64,000 nucleotides of DNA from Chlorobium sp. GTDB taxonomy: Bacteria > Bacteroidota > Chlorobiia > Chlorobiales > Chlorobiaceae. A program made the translations under genes and the position numbers. The DNA lies in contig JANQGE010000081.1 of assembly GCA_028277485.1 (NCBI GenBank), positions 1 to 64,000 on the forward strand. The letters are read 5' to 3'. This document shows, piece after piece, positions 1-8,882 of the stretch (within the stretch, counting starts at the first letter, position 1; each line of letters begins with the position of its first letter). A model generated the notes under the pieces. That model searched no databases. It worked only from the letters and a program-made list of their open reading frames with translations, and was not told where the DNA came from.

Positions 1-90
1 TTAGGTGTTAGGTGTTAGGTGTTAGGTGTTAGGTGTTAGGTGTTAGGTGTTAGGTGTTAGGTGTTAGGTGTTAGGTGTTAGGTGTTAGGT
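1..90. repeat. Tandem heptanucleotide repeat (TTAGGTG)n
   Basis: Almost 13 perfect copies of the 7-bp unit TTAGGTG run from the window edge, so the left limit is unknown. The array is non-coding and lies upstream of mnmA. Degenerate reverse-complement copies of the same word (CACCTAA, CACTTAA) occur near 35870 within another repeat tract, so the unit belongs to a wider intergenic repeat vocabulary in this genome. Confidence 0.95.
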
Positions 91-96
91 AGAAGA

Positions 97-138
97 TAAT
101 CGGAATTCGGGGTCGGGATCGGGTTTCGGGGTCGAAAA
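97..138 (-). repeat. Family-3 intergenic repeat, short copy
   Basis: Read on the minus strand, this segment contains the blocks TTTCGACCCCGAAACCCGAT and CCGACCCCGAATTCCGATT. They match the cores of the copies at 16739, 35756 and 53537. It directly follows the heptanucleotide array and leads into the mnmA upstream region. Confidence 0.7.
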
Positions 139-200
139 AGTAGTGACGAGTTCCGCAGTCCGGGTGTTCGGACTCTCATGAACTTATTCAGGTTAAGTAG

Positions 201-1295
201 ATGGTGGAAAAGAAACATGTCATTGTCGGGGTTTCCGGCGGAGTGGATTCAGCCGTAGCGGCCTGTGTGCTCATCGAGCAAGGCTGCCGGGTCACCGGCC
301 TGAATATTAAAGTTCTGGATCACTCGGATGACAGCCTGCAGCTCGAAAAGTCTCCTCTGATAACCAGCGACCTGCCGGCATACCGTTTCCCGGTCTTTTC
401 GCTTAACCTTAGCGGAAGTTTTCGCAGGGAAATTATCGGCTATTTCCAGCAGGACTATCTGGCCGGAAGGACACCCAACCCCTGCATGGTCTGCAACAAA
501 CTGATTAAATGGCACGGGCTGTTGAAAGGAACGGATCTGCTGCTGGGCGATTACGTCGCCACAGGACATTACGCAAGAATCGATTGCAGAAAAAGCAGAT
601 ACCGTTTGCTTAAAGGTGCTGACAGACAGAAAGATCAAAGTTATTTCCTCTGGATGCTCACCAGTGAAGAACTGTCGAGAACGGTGTTTCCTGTCGGCGG
701 TTTCACGAAACAGGAAGTGCGCGAACTCGCCCGCCGGTTCGGTGTCAGGTCGGCAGAGAAAAAAGAGAGCCAGGAAATATGTTTCGTGCCGGACAACAAT
801 TACCGGGAATTTCTGAAGTCATCTCTTCCCGATCTCTCCGAAAAACTGAAGGGAGGAGAGATTGTCGATGTCGAAGGCAAGATCATCGGCCGCCATGCCG
901 GTTATCCGTTCTATACCATAGGACAGAGAAAAGGGCTCGGGGTATCTTCTCCGGAACCTCTTTATGTGAACCGTCTCGATGCGGAGAAAAATCGGATCCA
1001 TGTAGGCAGCAGGACCGCCTTGCAGTGCCGCAAACTTATTGCGGGGGGCATGAACTGGCCCGGTACGACCTGTCCCGACTTGCCTGCCAGGGCGGCGGCA
1101 CGCATACGCTACCGGGATACTGAGGAAGCGTGCACCATTGCTCCCGCAGGAGAAAACAGGGTAGAAGTGGTTTTCGACAAACCAAAACAGTCGGTAACGC
1201 CTGGCCAGGCTGTTGTTTTCTATCTGCAGGACGAGGTCATCGGCGGCGGAATCATAGAAGAGGCAACGCCGGAATCGGCCCTCGGTGAACAGTAG
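201..1295 (+). CDS. mnmA: tRNA-specific 2-thiouridylase MnmA
   Basis: MnmA transfers sulfur to U34 of tRNA-Lys, -Glu and -Gln in the cytoplasm, using ATP to adenylate the base. The P-loop SGGVDS is at residues 12-17. The two expected catalytic cysteines are visible: C95 in NPCMVCN and C194 in ESQEICFVPD. The family blocks GHYARI, KDQSYFL and GQRKGLG follow. At 364 aa the length is normal, although the segment between the GLNIK strand and the first catalytic cysteine looks shorter than in E. coli. The ATG at 201 directly precedes the PP-loop strand, as expected. The gene appears monocistronic, with repeats on both sides. Confidence 0.96.
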   Translation: MVEKKHVIVGVSGGVDSAVAACVLIEQGCRVTGLNIKVLDHSDDSLQLEKSPLITSDLPAYRFPVFSLNLSGSFRREIIGYFQQDYLAGRTPNPCMVCNKLIKWHGLLKGTDLLLGDYVATGHYARIDCRKSRYRLLKGADRQKDQSYFLWMLTSEELSRTVFPVGGFTKQEVRELARRFGVRSAEKKESQEICFVPDNNYREFLKSSLPDLSEKLKGGEIVDVEGKIIGRHAGYPFYTIGQRKGLGVSSPEPLYVNRLDAEKNRIHVGSRTALQCRKLIAGGMNWPGTTCPDLPARAAARIRYRDTEEACTIAPAGENRVEVVFDKPKQSVTPGQAVVFYLQDEVIGGGIIEEATPESALGEQ

Positions 1296-1337
1296 GCCGC
1301 CTGCAATAGGATGCTGCAAAGCAACAGGTGACAACTA

Positions 1338-1395
1338 TCGTTTTTGACTTTTTCCTTTTTGACTTCTGACTTTTTACTTTTGAATTTTGACTTCC
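1338..1395 (+). repeat. Degenerate T-rich heptamer-like tract
   Basis: The 100-bp gap between mnmA and the esterase gene is mostly an imperfect repetition of words such as TTTTTGACTTT, TTTTTACTTTT and TTTTGACTTCC. It resembles the short tandemly repeated repetitive sequences known from cyanobacteria (family knowledge; not tested here). A related tract lies at 27640-27685. Confidence 0.65.
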
Positions 1396-1399
1396 CAAC

Positions 1400-2050
1400 A
1401 TGCTTCAACGAAACGAATCCAGCCTGACCTACCTTGACCGGTGTCCACAGTCAGGAAAGAACGGTGATATCCTGGTCATGCTCCACGGCTACGGAAGCAA
1501 TGAAAAGGATCTCATGCAGCTTGCTCCGTGGCTCGATGAAAGCCTGCGCTTTATCAGCGTCAGAGCACCGCTCCAGCTCGCCCCCGAAATGTATGGCTGG
1601 TTCCCTGTCGAGTTTACGCAGGAAGGCATCACCGTCGACCGGGATGCCGCCCGAAAAGCAAAAGAGACACTCATTGAATTTTTCCGCCATATCATCGGCA
1701 AGCATGATGCCCGAGAGGGGAAAATCTGGCTGATGGGGTTCAGCCAGGGCGCAGTCATGAGTTACCTGACAGCACTTGCCGAACCATCTCTGCTCCACGG
1801 AGTGATAGCGTTAAGCGGACAGTTTCCCGACCCTTCCTCGCTCGTCAATGCCCACCCCGAAACACTGCGAACCATTCCTTTCCTTGTTGTGCACGGGCTT
1901 TATGACAATGTCCTGCCTGTGGCAAACGGAAGGATATCGGAAAACTGGCTTAAGGAGCATGTCGACACGCTTGCCTATAGGGAGTACCCTATGGGACACG
2001 AGATCAATGCCGAAGCACTTGACATGATAAAGAAGTGGCTGCAACCGTGA
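1400..2050 (+). CDS. Carboxylesterase/phospholipase-type serine hydrolase (YpfH-like)
   Basis: This is a 216-aa alpha/beta hydrolase of the phospholipase/carboxylesterase family (Abhydrolase_2). The oxyanion-side motif LHGYGSNEKDL is near residue 28, and the nucleophile elbow GFSQGAVMS (GxSxG) is near residue 113. A later aspartate in HGLYDNVLPV and a histidine in MGHEIN complete a plausible Ser-Asp-His triad. No signal peptide is visible, so it is probably a cytoplasmic esterase acting on small acyl esters. The substrate cannot be read from sequence. The gene stands alone between mnmA and metH with repeats on both sides. Confidence 0.88.
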   Translation: MLQRNESSLTYLDRCPQSGKNGDILVMLHGYGSNEKDLMQLAPWLDESLRFISVRAPLQLAPEMYGWFPVEFTQEGITVDRDAARKAKETLIEFFRHIIGKHDAREGKIWLMGFSQGAVMSYLTALAEPSLLHGVIALSGQFPDPSSLVNAHPETLRTIPFLVVHGLYDNVLPVANGRISENWLKEHVDTLAYREYPMGHEINAEALDMIKKWLQP

Positions 2051-2117
2051 ACCAGTGAAAACGCCCCCTCCCCTCCATCAAAGAATTGGGGGAGAATGCG
2101 TATATTCAAGCTTTTAA

Positions 2118-2259
2118 GGGCACCTCTATACATTGTCGTGAGCGACATGAGTACGAGGCGGACAGAGCACAGAAACCGGAGTGTACACACAGTACATGAG
2201 GATTTCGAGCACCGGCCAACGAAGTTATCAGGGTGCGCAACAAATTAATAGAGGTGCCC
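2118..2259. mobile_element. Family-1 miniature inverted-repeat element, copy A
   Basis: The element runs from GGGCACCTCTATA to TTAATAGAGGTGCCC, about 142 bp. Its interior shares long blocks with other copies (GGCGGACAGAGCACAGAAACC, GAGCACCGGCCAACGAAG, GTGCGCAACAAATTAATAG). It ends directly before metH, and its right terminal repeat supplies a GAGG that sits 7 nt before an in-frame GTG. No target duplication is recognisable for this copy. Confidence 0.85.
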
Positions 2260-2282
2260 CTGTGAACATATCACAAGGAATA

Positions 2283-5200
2283 ATGAAGGAATCGCTGACA
2301 GGCATACTTGAGAGGAAGATTCTCGTGCTGGATGGTGCCATGGGCACCATGATCCAGAAATACAAACTCGAAGAACATGATTTTCGGGCGAAACGGTTTG
2401 CGTCGCACGATCATCCTCTCAAAGGAAATAATGATATTCTTGTATTGACGCAGCCAGACATCATTCACGCCATACACTGTGAATTCCTGGAGGCAGGTGC
2501 CGATATCATCGAAACCAATACCTTCAATGCAAACCCGGTTTCACAGGCCGATTACGGCATAGAAAGCTTAGTAAAAGAACTCAACGTCCAGGCGGCACGT
2601 CTGGCACGCAAGGCTGCGGATTCCTATACGGAAAAAGATCCGTCAAAACCCCGTTTCGTAGCAGGGTCCATCGGCCCGACAAACAAGACCCTGTCGCTGT
2701 CTCCGGACGTCAACAACCCTGGGTACCGGGCGGTATCCTTTGAAGAAATCGCCGACAACTACCGGCAACAGCTTCATGGCCTTATCGAAGGCGGCATTGA
2801 TATTCTGCTTGTGGAAACGGTGTTCGACACCCTGAACTGCAAGGCGGCAATTTATGCCATTGAACAGCTGTCCCGGGAAACAGGAATCAGATTGCCGATC
2901 ATGATTTCCGGCACCATTGTCGATGCCAGCGGCCGTACTCTTTCCGGACAGACCACGGAAGCATTCTGGATTTCCGTGGCTCACACTCCCGGACTGCTGA
3001 GTGTAGGCCTGAACTGCGCACTGGGCGCGAAACAGATGAGACCGTTTCTCGAGGCGCTGTCAACTATTGCCGACAGTTATGTCAGCGTCTACCCGAACGC
3101 CGGTTTGCCTAACGAGTTCGGCGAGTATGACGACAGTCCTGAATATATGGCCGCTCAGATTGCGGATTTCGCACAATCGGGGTTCGTCAACGTCGTCGGT
3201 GGGTGTTGCGGAACAACACCTGACCATATCAGGGCCATTGCTGAAGCAGTTGCCACTATCCAGCCAAGGAAAAGGCCCGACTCTGCCAACGAGCTCCGGT
3301 TGTCCGGCCTCGAACCGCTGTTTGTCAACAGGACAACCGGATTCATCAACGTGGGCGAACGCACCAATGTTACCGGGTCGAGAAAATTTGCCCGGCTGAT
3401 CAAGGAGGAACAATACGACGAAGCCCTTTCGATCGCCCGCCTGCAGGTTGAAAATGGCGCACAGGTTATTGATATCAACGTCGACGAAGGAATGCTTGAT
3501 TCTGAAAAGGTAATGCGTGATTTCATCAACCTGATTGCATCCGAACCTGAAATCGCCAAGGTACCTCTGATGATCGATTCCTCGAAATGGTCGGTGATAG
3601 AAAGCGGCCTTCGCTGCGCACAGGGTAAATGTATCGTTAACTCCATCAGCCTTAAGGAGGGTGAAGATTCTTTCAGAGAACGTGCCCGAAAGGTCATGCA
3701 GTATGGTGCTGCAGCCGTGGTGATGGCATTTGACGAAAAAGGTCAGGCAGATTCCCTTGAACGACGCATAGAGATTTGCAGTCGCGCCTACAGGATCCTT
3801 ACGGATGAGGTTTGCTTTCCCCCGGAAGACATCATTTTCGATCCGAACGTACTGACCGTGGCAACCGGCATCGAGGAGCATAACAACTATGCGCTTGATT
3901 TTATCGAGTCGGTTCGCTGGATCAAGCAGAATCTGCCTCATGCAAAAGTATCGGGCGGTATCAGTAACGTATCCTTCTCGTTCCGAGGCAATAACCCGGT
4001 ACGGGAGGCCATGCATGCGGCATTTCTTTTCCACGCTATCCGTGCAGGGCTTGACATGGGCATTGTCAATGCCGGTCAGCTTGCTGTATATGACGATATA
4101 GACCGTGAGTTGCTGGAGCGAGTCGAGGATGTACTTCTCAACCGCCGGGAAGACGCAACTGAACGCCTCGTGGAATTCGCGGAAACCGTCAAGGGCGACA
4201 GTGCAACAACAGAGACAAAACAGGCCGAATGGCGCAGCGAAACCGTGGAAGAACGGTTGCAGCACGCCCTGATTAAAGGGATTGTGGATTACATCGATGC
4301 GGATACGGAGGAAGCCATGAAAAAGTATCCGAGTCCCCTTGATGTTATCGAAGGACCGCTGATGAGCGGGATGAACATGATCGGCGACCTGTTCGCCGAA
4401 GGTAAGATGTTTCTTCCGCAGGTTGTCAAAAGCGCCCGTGTGATGAAAAAAGCTGTTGCCTATCTCATCCCGTTTATCGAGGAGGAAAAAGCCAAATCCC
4501 AAAGCAGCAAACCTGCAGCCAGAGTTCTGCTGGCGACCGTGAAAGGTGACGTGCACGATATCGGCAAGAATATCGTCGCGGTCGTGCTGGCCTGCAACAA
4601 TTTCGACGTTGTTGATATCGGCGTCATGATGCCCTGTGAGAAAATCCTTGAGGCTGCTGAAAAAGAAAAAGCAGATCTGATAGGCCTTAGCGGTTTGATC
4701 ACTCCTTCACTCGACGAAATGGTGCACGTAGCCAGAGAGATGGAACGAAAGGGAATGCACATCCCGCTCCTGATTGGCGGAGCAACAACGTCGAAAATCC
4801 ATACGGCCGTAAAGATAGCGCCGAACTACTCGGGGCCGGTTGCCCAGGTACTCGATGCCTCCCGAAGTGTCCCGGCTGTCAGCAGTCTTGTCACTTCTTC
4901 CCGGAAGGATGCTTACATCATGAAGCTTTTCGAAGAGCAGGAAGCGCTGAGAGAGGCCCACTCAACAAGACATGCCGCCAAGTACTGGCTGGGAATCGGA
5001 GAGGCAAGAAATAACCGGGCACAGCTTTCCTGGGAAGGAACGGTCAAGCCACCGGAGCACCCGGGAATTACCATACTGGACAATATTTCACTCGATGAAC
5101 TAAGAAAACATATCGACTGGACTCCTTTTTTCACGGTATGGGAACTGCACGGGAAGTACCCGAAGATCTTCGATCATAAACAGTATGGGATTGAAGCCAG

Positions 5201-5969
5201 AAAACTGTTCGACGATGCGAATACCTTGCTTGACACCATCTGCCGTAAACAATCACTCACGGCAAGGGGCGTAGCCGGGCTGTTTCCGGTAAACAGCAAC
5301 GGAGATGATATCGAGATTTACACTGACGAGAACAGAAACACCGTCCTGAACACCCTGCACACCCTGCGTCAGCAGACAGAGAAGAAAAACGGCGCCCCCA
5401 ACCTGGCACTGGCCGACTTCATTGCTCCGGCATCAAGCGGTATCAGGGATTACATCGGGTGTTTTGCCGTTAGCGTGGGGCATGGCTTGAAAAAGTTGAT
5501 GGATCATTTTGAAAAAGAGCACGATGATTACCACCGCATCATGGCACAGGCCCTTGCCGACAGGCTTGCCGAGGCTTTTGCGGAAATGCTGCACGAGAAA
5601 GTCAGAAACAAACTGTGGGGCTATGCGGCCGACGGGCACCGGGGTATCCGGCCGGCTCCGGGATATCCAGCCTGTCCCGATCACTCGGAAAAGCTGCTGA
5701 TCTTCGACCTGCTTAACGGAGAGGCCAACGCCGGTGTCACCCTGACCGAAACCTGTGCTATGAACCCTCCGGCATCGGTCTGCGGGTTTTACTTCGCACA
5801 CCCGGAGGCAAAATATTTCGCGCTGGGTGCAATCGGAAAAGACCAGGTCGAAGATTATGCTGCCCGTAAACGGATGAGCGTGAAAGAAACCGAGAAGTGG
5901 CTTGCATCAAACCTTAACTACACACCTGAAAAAAACCGGGCGGCAGCCGTCCTTGCGGAAAAACCCTGA
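2283..5969 (+). CDS. metH: Cobalamin-dependent methionine synthase MetH
   Basis: MetH moves the methyl group of 5-methyl-tetrahydrofolate through cob(I)alamin to homocysteine. The four modules are in order. The homocysteine domain comes first, with DGAMGTM near the start and the zinc motif GGCCG around residue 306. The pterin domain follows, then the B12 domain with DVHDIGKN at about 756-763 (His ligand at about 758). Last is the reactivation domain with RGIRPAPGYPACPDH near 1119. The ATG at 2283 fits homologue starts, with AAGGA only 3 nt upstream. An in-frame GTG at 2262 has GAGG at 7 nt, provided by the terminal repeat of the preceding mobile element. Reading further upstream would translate the repeat. 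No B12 riboswitch is seen here, unlike metE, which converges on this gene. Confidence 0.97.
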   Translation: MKESLTGILERKILVLDGAMGTMIQKYKLEEHDFRAKRFASHDHPLKGNNDILVLTQPDIIHAIHCEFLEAGADIIETNTFNANPVSQADYGIESLVKELNVQAARLARKAADSYTEKDPSKPRFVAGSIGPTNKTLSLSPDVNNPGYRAVSFEEIADNYRQQLHGLIEGGIDILLVETVFDTLNCKAAIYAIEQLSRETGIRLPIMISGTIVDASGRTLSGQTTEAFWISVAHTPGLLSVGLNCALGAKQMRPFLEALSTIADSYVSVYPNAGLPNEFGEYDDSPEYMAAQIADFAQSGFVNVVGGCCGTTPDHIRAIAEAVATIQPRKRPDSANELRLSGLEPLFVNRTTGFINVGERTNVTGSRKFARLIKEEQYDEALSIARLQVENGAQVIDINVDEGMLDSEKVMRDFINLIASEPEIAKVPLMIDSSKWSVIESGLRCAQGKCIVNSISLKEGEDSFRERARKVMQYGAAAVVMAFDEKGQADSLERRIEICSRAYRILTDEVCFPPEDIIFDPNVLTVATGIEEHNNYALDFIESVRWIKQNLPHAKVSGGISNVSFSFRGNNPVREAMHAAFLFHAIRAGLDMGIVNAGQLAVYDDIDRELLERVEDVLLNRREDATERLVEFAETVKGDSATTETKQAEWRSETVEERLQHALIKGIVDYIDADTEEAMKKYPSPLDVIEGPLMSGMNMIGDLFAEGKMFLPQVVKSARVMKKAVAYLIPFIEEEKAKSQSSKPAARVLLATVKGDVHDIGKNIVAVVLACNNFDVVDIGVMMPCEKILEAAEKEKADLIGLSGLITPSLDEMVHVAREMERKGMHIPLLIGGATTSKIHTAVKIAPNYSGPVAQVLDASRSVPAVSSLVTSSRKDAYIMKLFEEQEALREAHSTRHAAKYWLGIGEARNNRAQLSWEGTVKPPEHPGITILDNISLDELRKHIDWTPFFTVWELHGKYPKIFDHKQYGIEARKLFDDANTLLDTICRKQSLTARGVAGLFPVNSNGDDIEIYTDENRNTVLNTLHTLRQQTEKKNGAPNLALADFIAPASSGIRDYIGCFAVSVGHGLKKLMDHFEKEHDDYHRIMAQALADRLAEAFAEMLHEKVRNKLWGYAADGHRGIRPAPGYPACPDHSEKLLIFDLLNGEANAGVTLTETCAMNPPASVCGFYFAHPEAKYFALGAIGKDQVEDYAARKRMSVKETEKWLASNLNYTPEKNRAAAVLAEKP

Positions 5970-6030
5970 AGCAGTTTTTCCCCACAAATAGCGACAATCG
6001 GACTGTAAAGCAAGACAGGTCAGGGCTTTC

Positions 6031-6075
6031 CTTGCCAACTGCCGACTGGTTCCCTCTCGTCACTGGTTACTGCCC
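6031..6075 (+). repeat. Degenerate TGCCAACTGCC/CACTGGTTACTGCC tract
   Basis: The gap between convergent metH and metE carries TTGCCAACTGCCGACTGG followed by TCACTGGTTACTGCC. The same words occur around 16715-16875, 35740-35950 and 53445-53475, always between genes. No clear terminator hairpin was found in this gap. Confidence 0.55.
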
Positions 6076-6098
6076 GACGGGACAATTTGAAACGCTTG

Positions 6099-8375
6099 TC
6101 AGGTACAGGCATGAGCTTTCCGCAAAGCGAGGGCTGCCGCCACCATGTTCCTGAGTGATTCGATGGTTTCAGGCCAAGCCCTTGTCTTGAGCCCGCAATC
6201 AGGGTTGACCCAGAGCCGTTCTTTTGGAATATAGACCAGCGCTTTTTCCAGAAGCTCGACCATCTCCTCTTTTGAAGGCACCCTGGGGCTGTGAATATCA
6301 TAGACCCCCGGCCCGATCTCATTCGGATACCTGAAATCCCTGAACGCATCGAGCAGTTCCATTCTGCTTCTGCTGGATTCAATACTGATGACATCGGCAT
6401 CCATCGCTGCTATTGCACCGATAATATCATTGAACTCACTGTAGCACATGTGGGTATGAACCTGCGTCGAGTCGGCAACACCTGATGCAGCCAGCCGGAA
6501 AGAGTCCACGGCCCAGCGCAGATAGGAGTCCCGGTCTTTTTTCTTGATCGGCATCCCCTCGCTCAGGGCAGCCTCATCGATTTGCACGATCTTTATTCCT
6601 GCTGCTTCCAGATCCTGCACCTCATCCCTTACGGCGAGAGCAATTTGGCGACATACTTCCGAACGATCCAGGTCATCGCGAACAAAGCTCCAGCTCAGCA
6701 TGGTGACCGGCCCCGTCAACATGCCTTTCACAGGCTTTCGGGTCAGGGACTGGGCAAAGGTGATCCATTCCACGGTCATCGGCCTGGAACGGGCAACATC
6801 TCCGTAGATAATGGGCGGCTTGACGCATCTGCTCCCGTAGCTTTGCACCCAGCCGTTTTCGGTAAAACAGAACCCTTCCATCTGCTGTCCGAAATATTCC
6901 ACCATGTCGTTTCGCTCAACTTCCCCATGAACAAGCACGTCCAGTCCCAGTTCCTCCTGTTTCCTGATAAGCTCACGGATTTCATCTTTCAGGAACAGCT
7001 CGTAATTCTCGCCGGATACCTCGCCTTTACTGAAGAGTCTCCTCTGCCTGCGAATCTCCGCTGTCTGGGGAAAAGAGCCTATGGTCGTCGTGGGGAACAA
7101 CGGTAAATCCAGCCATGACTGAGCTTTTCTGCGTTCAGGATAGGCATTCTCACGATACAGCATTTCCTTGCCGACAAGAGAGCAGCGCCTGCGGACATCT
7201 TCGTTGCGCACCTTCGGGCTGTTGCGCCGGGAATACATGGCATCGCTGTTCTCGCTCAGCGCTTCGCTGCAATCCCAACAATCCAGGATATCTCCCAACA
7301 GGCTTATTTCTTCGCATTTCTGTACAGCAAACGCCATCCAGCTTTTCAGCTCGGGATCCAGAGTTCTTTCTTGGTCCAGATCTACCGGGGAATGGAGAAG
7401 GGAACAGCTTGAAGCAATCATGAGACGGTCTTCCCCTACATTCTTCCTGATCCCGACGAGAACGTCCAGTACCTGCTCGAAATCGGTTCTCCAGATGTTG
7501 CGTCCGTCAACAATACCTGCGGACAGAACCATGGTGTCCGGTAATTGCTCCAGCACCTGTTCAAGGCATTGTCCGCCACGGACCAGGTCAACATGAAGCC
7601 CTCCACAGCCCAAAGAAAGTGCAAGATCGAGATTGTCATCCAAAGTATCGAAATAGGTTGCCAGCAACAGCCTTGCATTCCCCGCAGCACTGACCAAGCT
7701 TTTGTACACCGGAAGAAATGCCTCCCGGGCCTGCGGCGGCATGTCCGCACAAAGAATCGGCTCATCCATTTGGATCCATTCACACAGTTCACCGAGCTCT
7801 ACAACGATGCTGCGGTAAACGTCAACGATCCCTTCGAGCTTTTCCCAGCGGTCAAGCCTGTCAGTTGCCTTTGCAAGCGAAATCCAGGTAATGGGACCCA
7901 CCAGCAGCGGTTTCGGGCGGTACCCTGCTTTTATGGCCTCACGGGTGTCCTCGACAATTCTGCGGGAAGCAAGCGAAGGGCTGAAGGACGGGAAGATCTC
8001 TGGAACGATGTAGTGATAGTTGGTATTAAACCACTTGGTCATCTCCATCGCCGGAACGTTCGCTGCCGCATCACCACGGGCCATCCTGAAGTAAGAATCA
8101 AGGCCTGGGCTTGCGGACACGTTGCCGAACCGCTCCGGAATTGCGCCGATCATGGCTGTTACATCAAGAACGTGGTCGTAGAGAGAGAAGTCCCCCGTAG
8201 CGACGTAGGACAAACCAACACTTTCCTGGATGCCCCAGTGACGCAGTTTCAGCATACGGCAGGTTGCTTCAAGAGCCTCTCTTGTGGACGCACCTTTCCA
8301 GTAGGCTTCAAGCGCCTTTTTCAGTTCGCGCCCCGCCCCGATTCGCGGGAACCCTAAAATATGTTTCTTGATCAT
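6099..8375 (-). CDS. metE: Cobalamin-independent methionine synthase MetE
   Basis: MetE transfers the methyl group of 5-methyl-tetrahydropteroyl-triglutamate directly to homocysteine, with zinc as cofactor. The 758-aa length and landmarks match the family closely. The N-terminus is GFPRIGAGRELKK. Zinc ligands are H and C in HTHMCYSE (about 642 and 644) and C in NPDCGL (about 726), nearly the E. coli positions. The start at 8375 has a strong AAGGAG 6 nt upstream; an upstream extension of the frame would run into the leader RNA. A cobalamin riboswitch lies 140 nt upstream, and its probable output hairpin covers this ribosome site. Expression should therefore fall when B12 is available and MetH can work. 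Confidence 0.97.
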   Translation of the reverse strand: MIKKHILGFPRIGAGRELKKALEAYWKGASTREALEATCRMLKLRHWGIQESVGLSYVATGDFSLYDHVLDVTAMIGAIPERFGNVSASPGLDSYFRMARGDAAANVPAMEMTKWFNTNYHYIVPEIFPSFSPSLASRRIVEDTREAIKAGYRPKPLLVGPITWISLAKATDRLDRWEKLEGIVDVYRSIVVELGELCEWIQMDEPILCADMPPQAREAFLPVYKSLVSAAGNARLLLATYFDTLDDNLDLALSLGCGGLHVDLVRGGQCLEQVLEQLPDTMVLSAGIVDGRNIWRTDFEQVLDVLVGIRKNVGEDRLMIASSCSLLHSPVDLDQERTLDPELKSWMAFAVQKCEEISLLGDILDCWDCSEALSENSDAMYSRRNSPKVRNEDVRRRCSLVGKEMLYRENAYPERRKAQSWLDLPLFPTTTIGSFPQTAEIRRQRRLFSKGEVSGENYELFLKDEIRELIRKQEELGLDVLVHGEVERNDMVEYFGQQMEGFCFTENGWVQSYGSRCVKPPIIYGDVARSRPMTVEWITFAQSLTRKPVKGMLTGPVTMLSWSFVRDDLDRSEVCRQIALAVRDEVQDLEAAGIKIVQIDEAALSEGMPIKKKDRDSYLRWAVDSFRLAASGVADSTQVHTHMCYSEFNDIIGAIAAMDADVISIESSRSRMELLDAFRDFRYPNEIGPGVYDIHSPRVPSKEEMVELLEKALVYIPKERLWVNPDCGLKTRAWPETIESLRNMVAAALALRKAHACT

Positions 8376-8379
8376 TGTC

Positions 8380-8411
8380 ACTCCTTCGAACAGCGGTTGA
8401 CTGAAAGGAGC
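8380..8411 (-). promoter_or_regulatory. Candidate ribosome-site-sequestering hairpin of metE
   Basis: On the minus strand, GCTCCTT (8411-8405) can pair over 7 positions, including wobble pairs, with AAGGAGT (8386-8380), which is the metE Shine-Dalgarno site. The loop is 18 nt. This is a plausible translational expression platform for the upstream B12 aptamer. The pairing is read by eye and was not energy-checked. Confidence 0.5.
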
Positions 8412-8511
8412 AACGACACCTCGAAATGAAGACAATCCAAAGCACAATTCAATGAAATACCTCACTGAATCGCAGCTTTTCAGCATACCTGTCTGATCGC
8501 GAGACATTCGT

Positions 8512-8665
8512 GCTCCGGGCGATCAGGTCGTCTCCTGGCTTCTGACCCATTATGCCGTAACCTTCCTGCCTTGGGGAACGCAGTGGTTACGCCTGGTTCT
8601 CTGTCAGTCACAGTGGCGCGTCCGCGACGGATCTTCACCGTCTTCCGTTTCCTGATACGCCTTGC
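8512..8665 (-). ncRNA. Cobalamin (B12) riboswitch upstream of metE
   Basis: The minus strand shows the conserved aptamer blocks in the right order: GGTGAAGATCCGTCGCGG, then CGCCACTGTGACTG, then the B12-box-like AGCCAGGAGACGACCTGA. These match the family consensus (GGTGaAnnCC, GCCACTG, AGCCAGGAGACC). Limits are approximate. It lies in the metE leader and should reduce MetE synthesis when adenosyl- or methylcobalamin binds. Confidence 0.9.
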
Positions 8666-8732
8666 TTAACACTATAAGGTAATCGCCCGGAGGCAAGAAA
8701 ACAATAGAACACATCTATTAAGGGCATCTCAA

Positions 8733-8842
8733 GGGTACCTCTATTTATTCCGCATTTCAATTGCATCGTTCGGCGGATAGGAGAGGGTTGCTGCACTCCG
8801 TTCGCCTTGCACTTGAACCGCTCATGACAATTAGAGGTGCCC
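8733..8842. mobile_element. Family-1 miniature element, copy B
   Basis: The ends are GGGTACCTCTATT and AATTAGAGGTGCCC, about 110 bp. Interior blocks ATTGCATCGTTCGGCGGATAG and CTCCGTTCGCCTTGCACTTG match copies D, G and M. A further partial end, AGGGCATCTC, lies just left at 8721. The element separates the metE riboswitch from the L,D-transpeptidase gene. Together with the riboswitch it explains most of the 500-bp gap 8376-8882. Confidence 0.85.
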
Positions 8843-8882
8843 GATCGGTTACATCCCGAATCTCGCAACATGCCCCCACATC

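Noticed and set aside
1..90. Telomere or CRISPR interpretation of the TTAGGTG array
   Set aside because: There are no spacers, the unit is 7 bp, and it lies beside ordinary genes. A simple tandem repeat is sufficient.
3060..4556. 498-codon open frame on the minus strand inside metH
   Set aside because: It is fully antisense to the conserved pterin and cap regions of MetH, has no ribosome site or recognisable domain, and is low in expected protein features.
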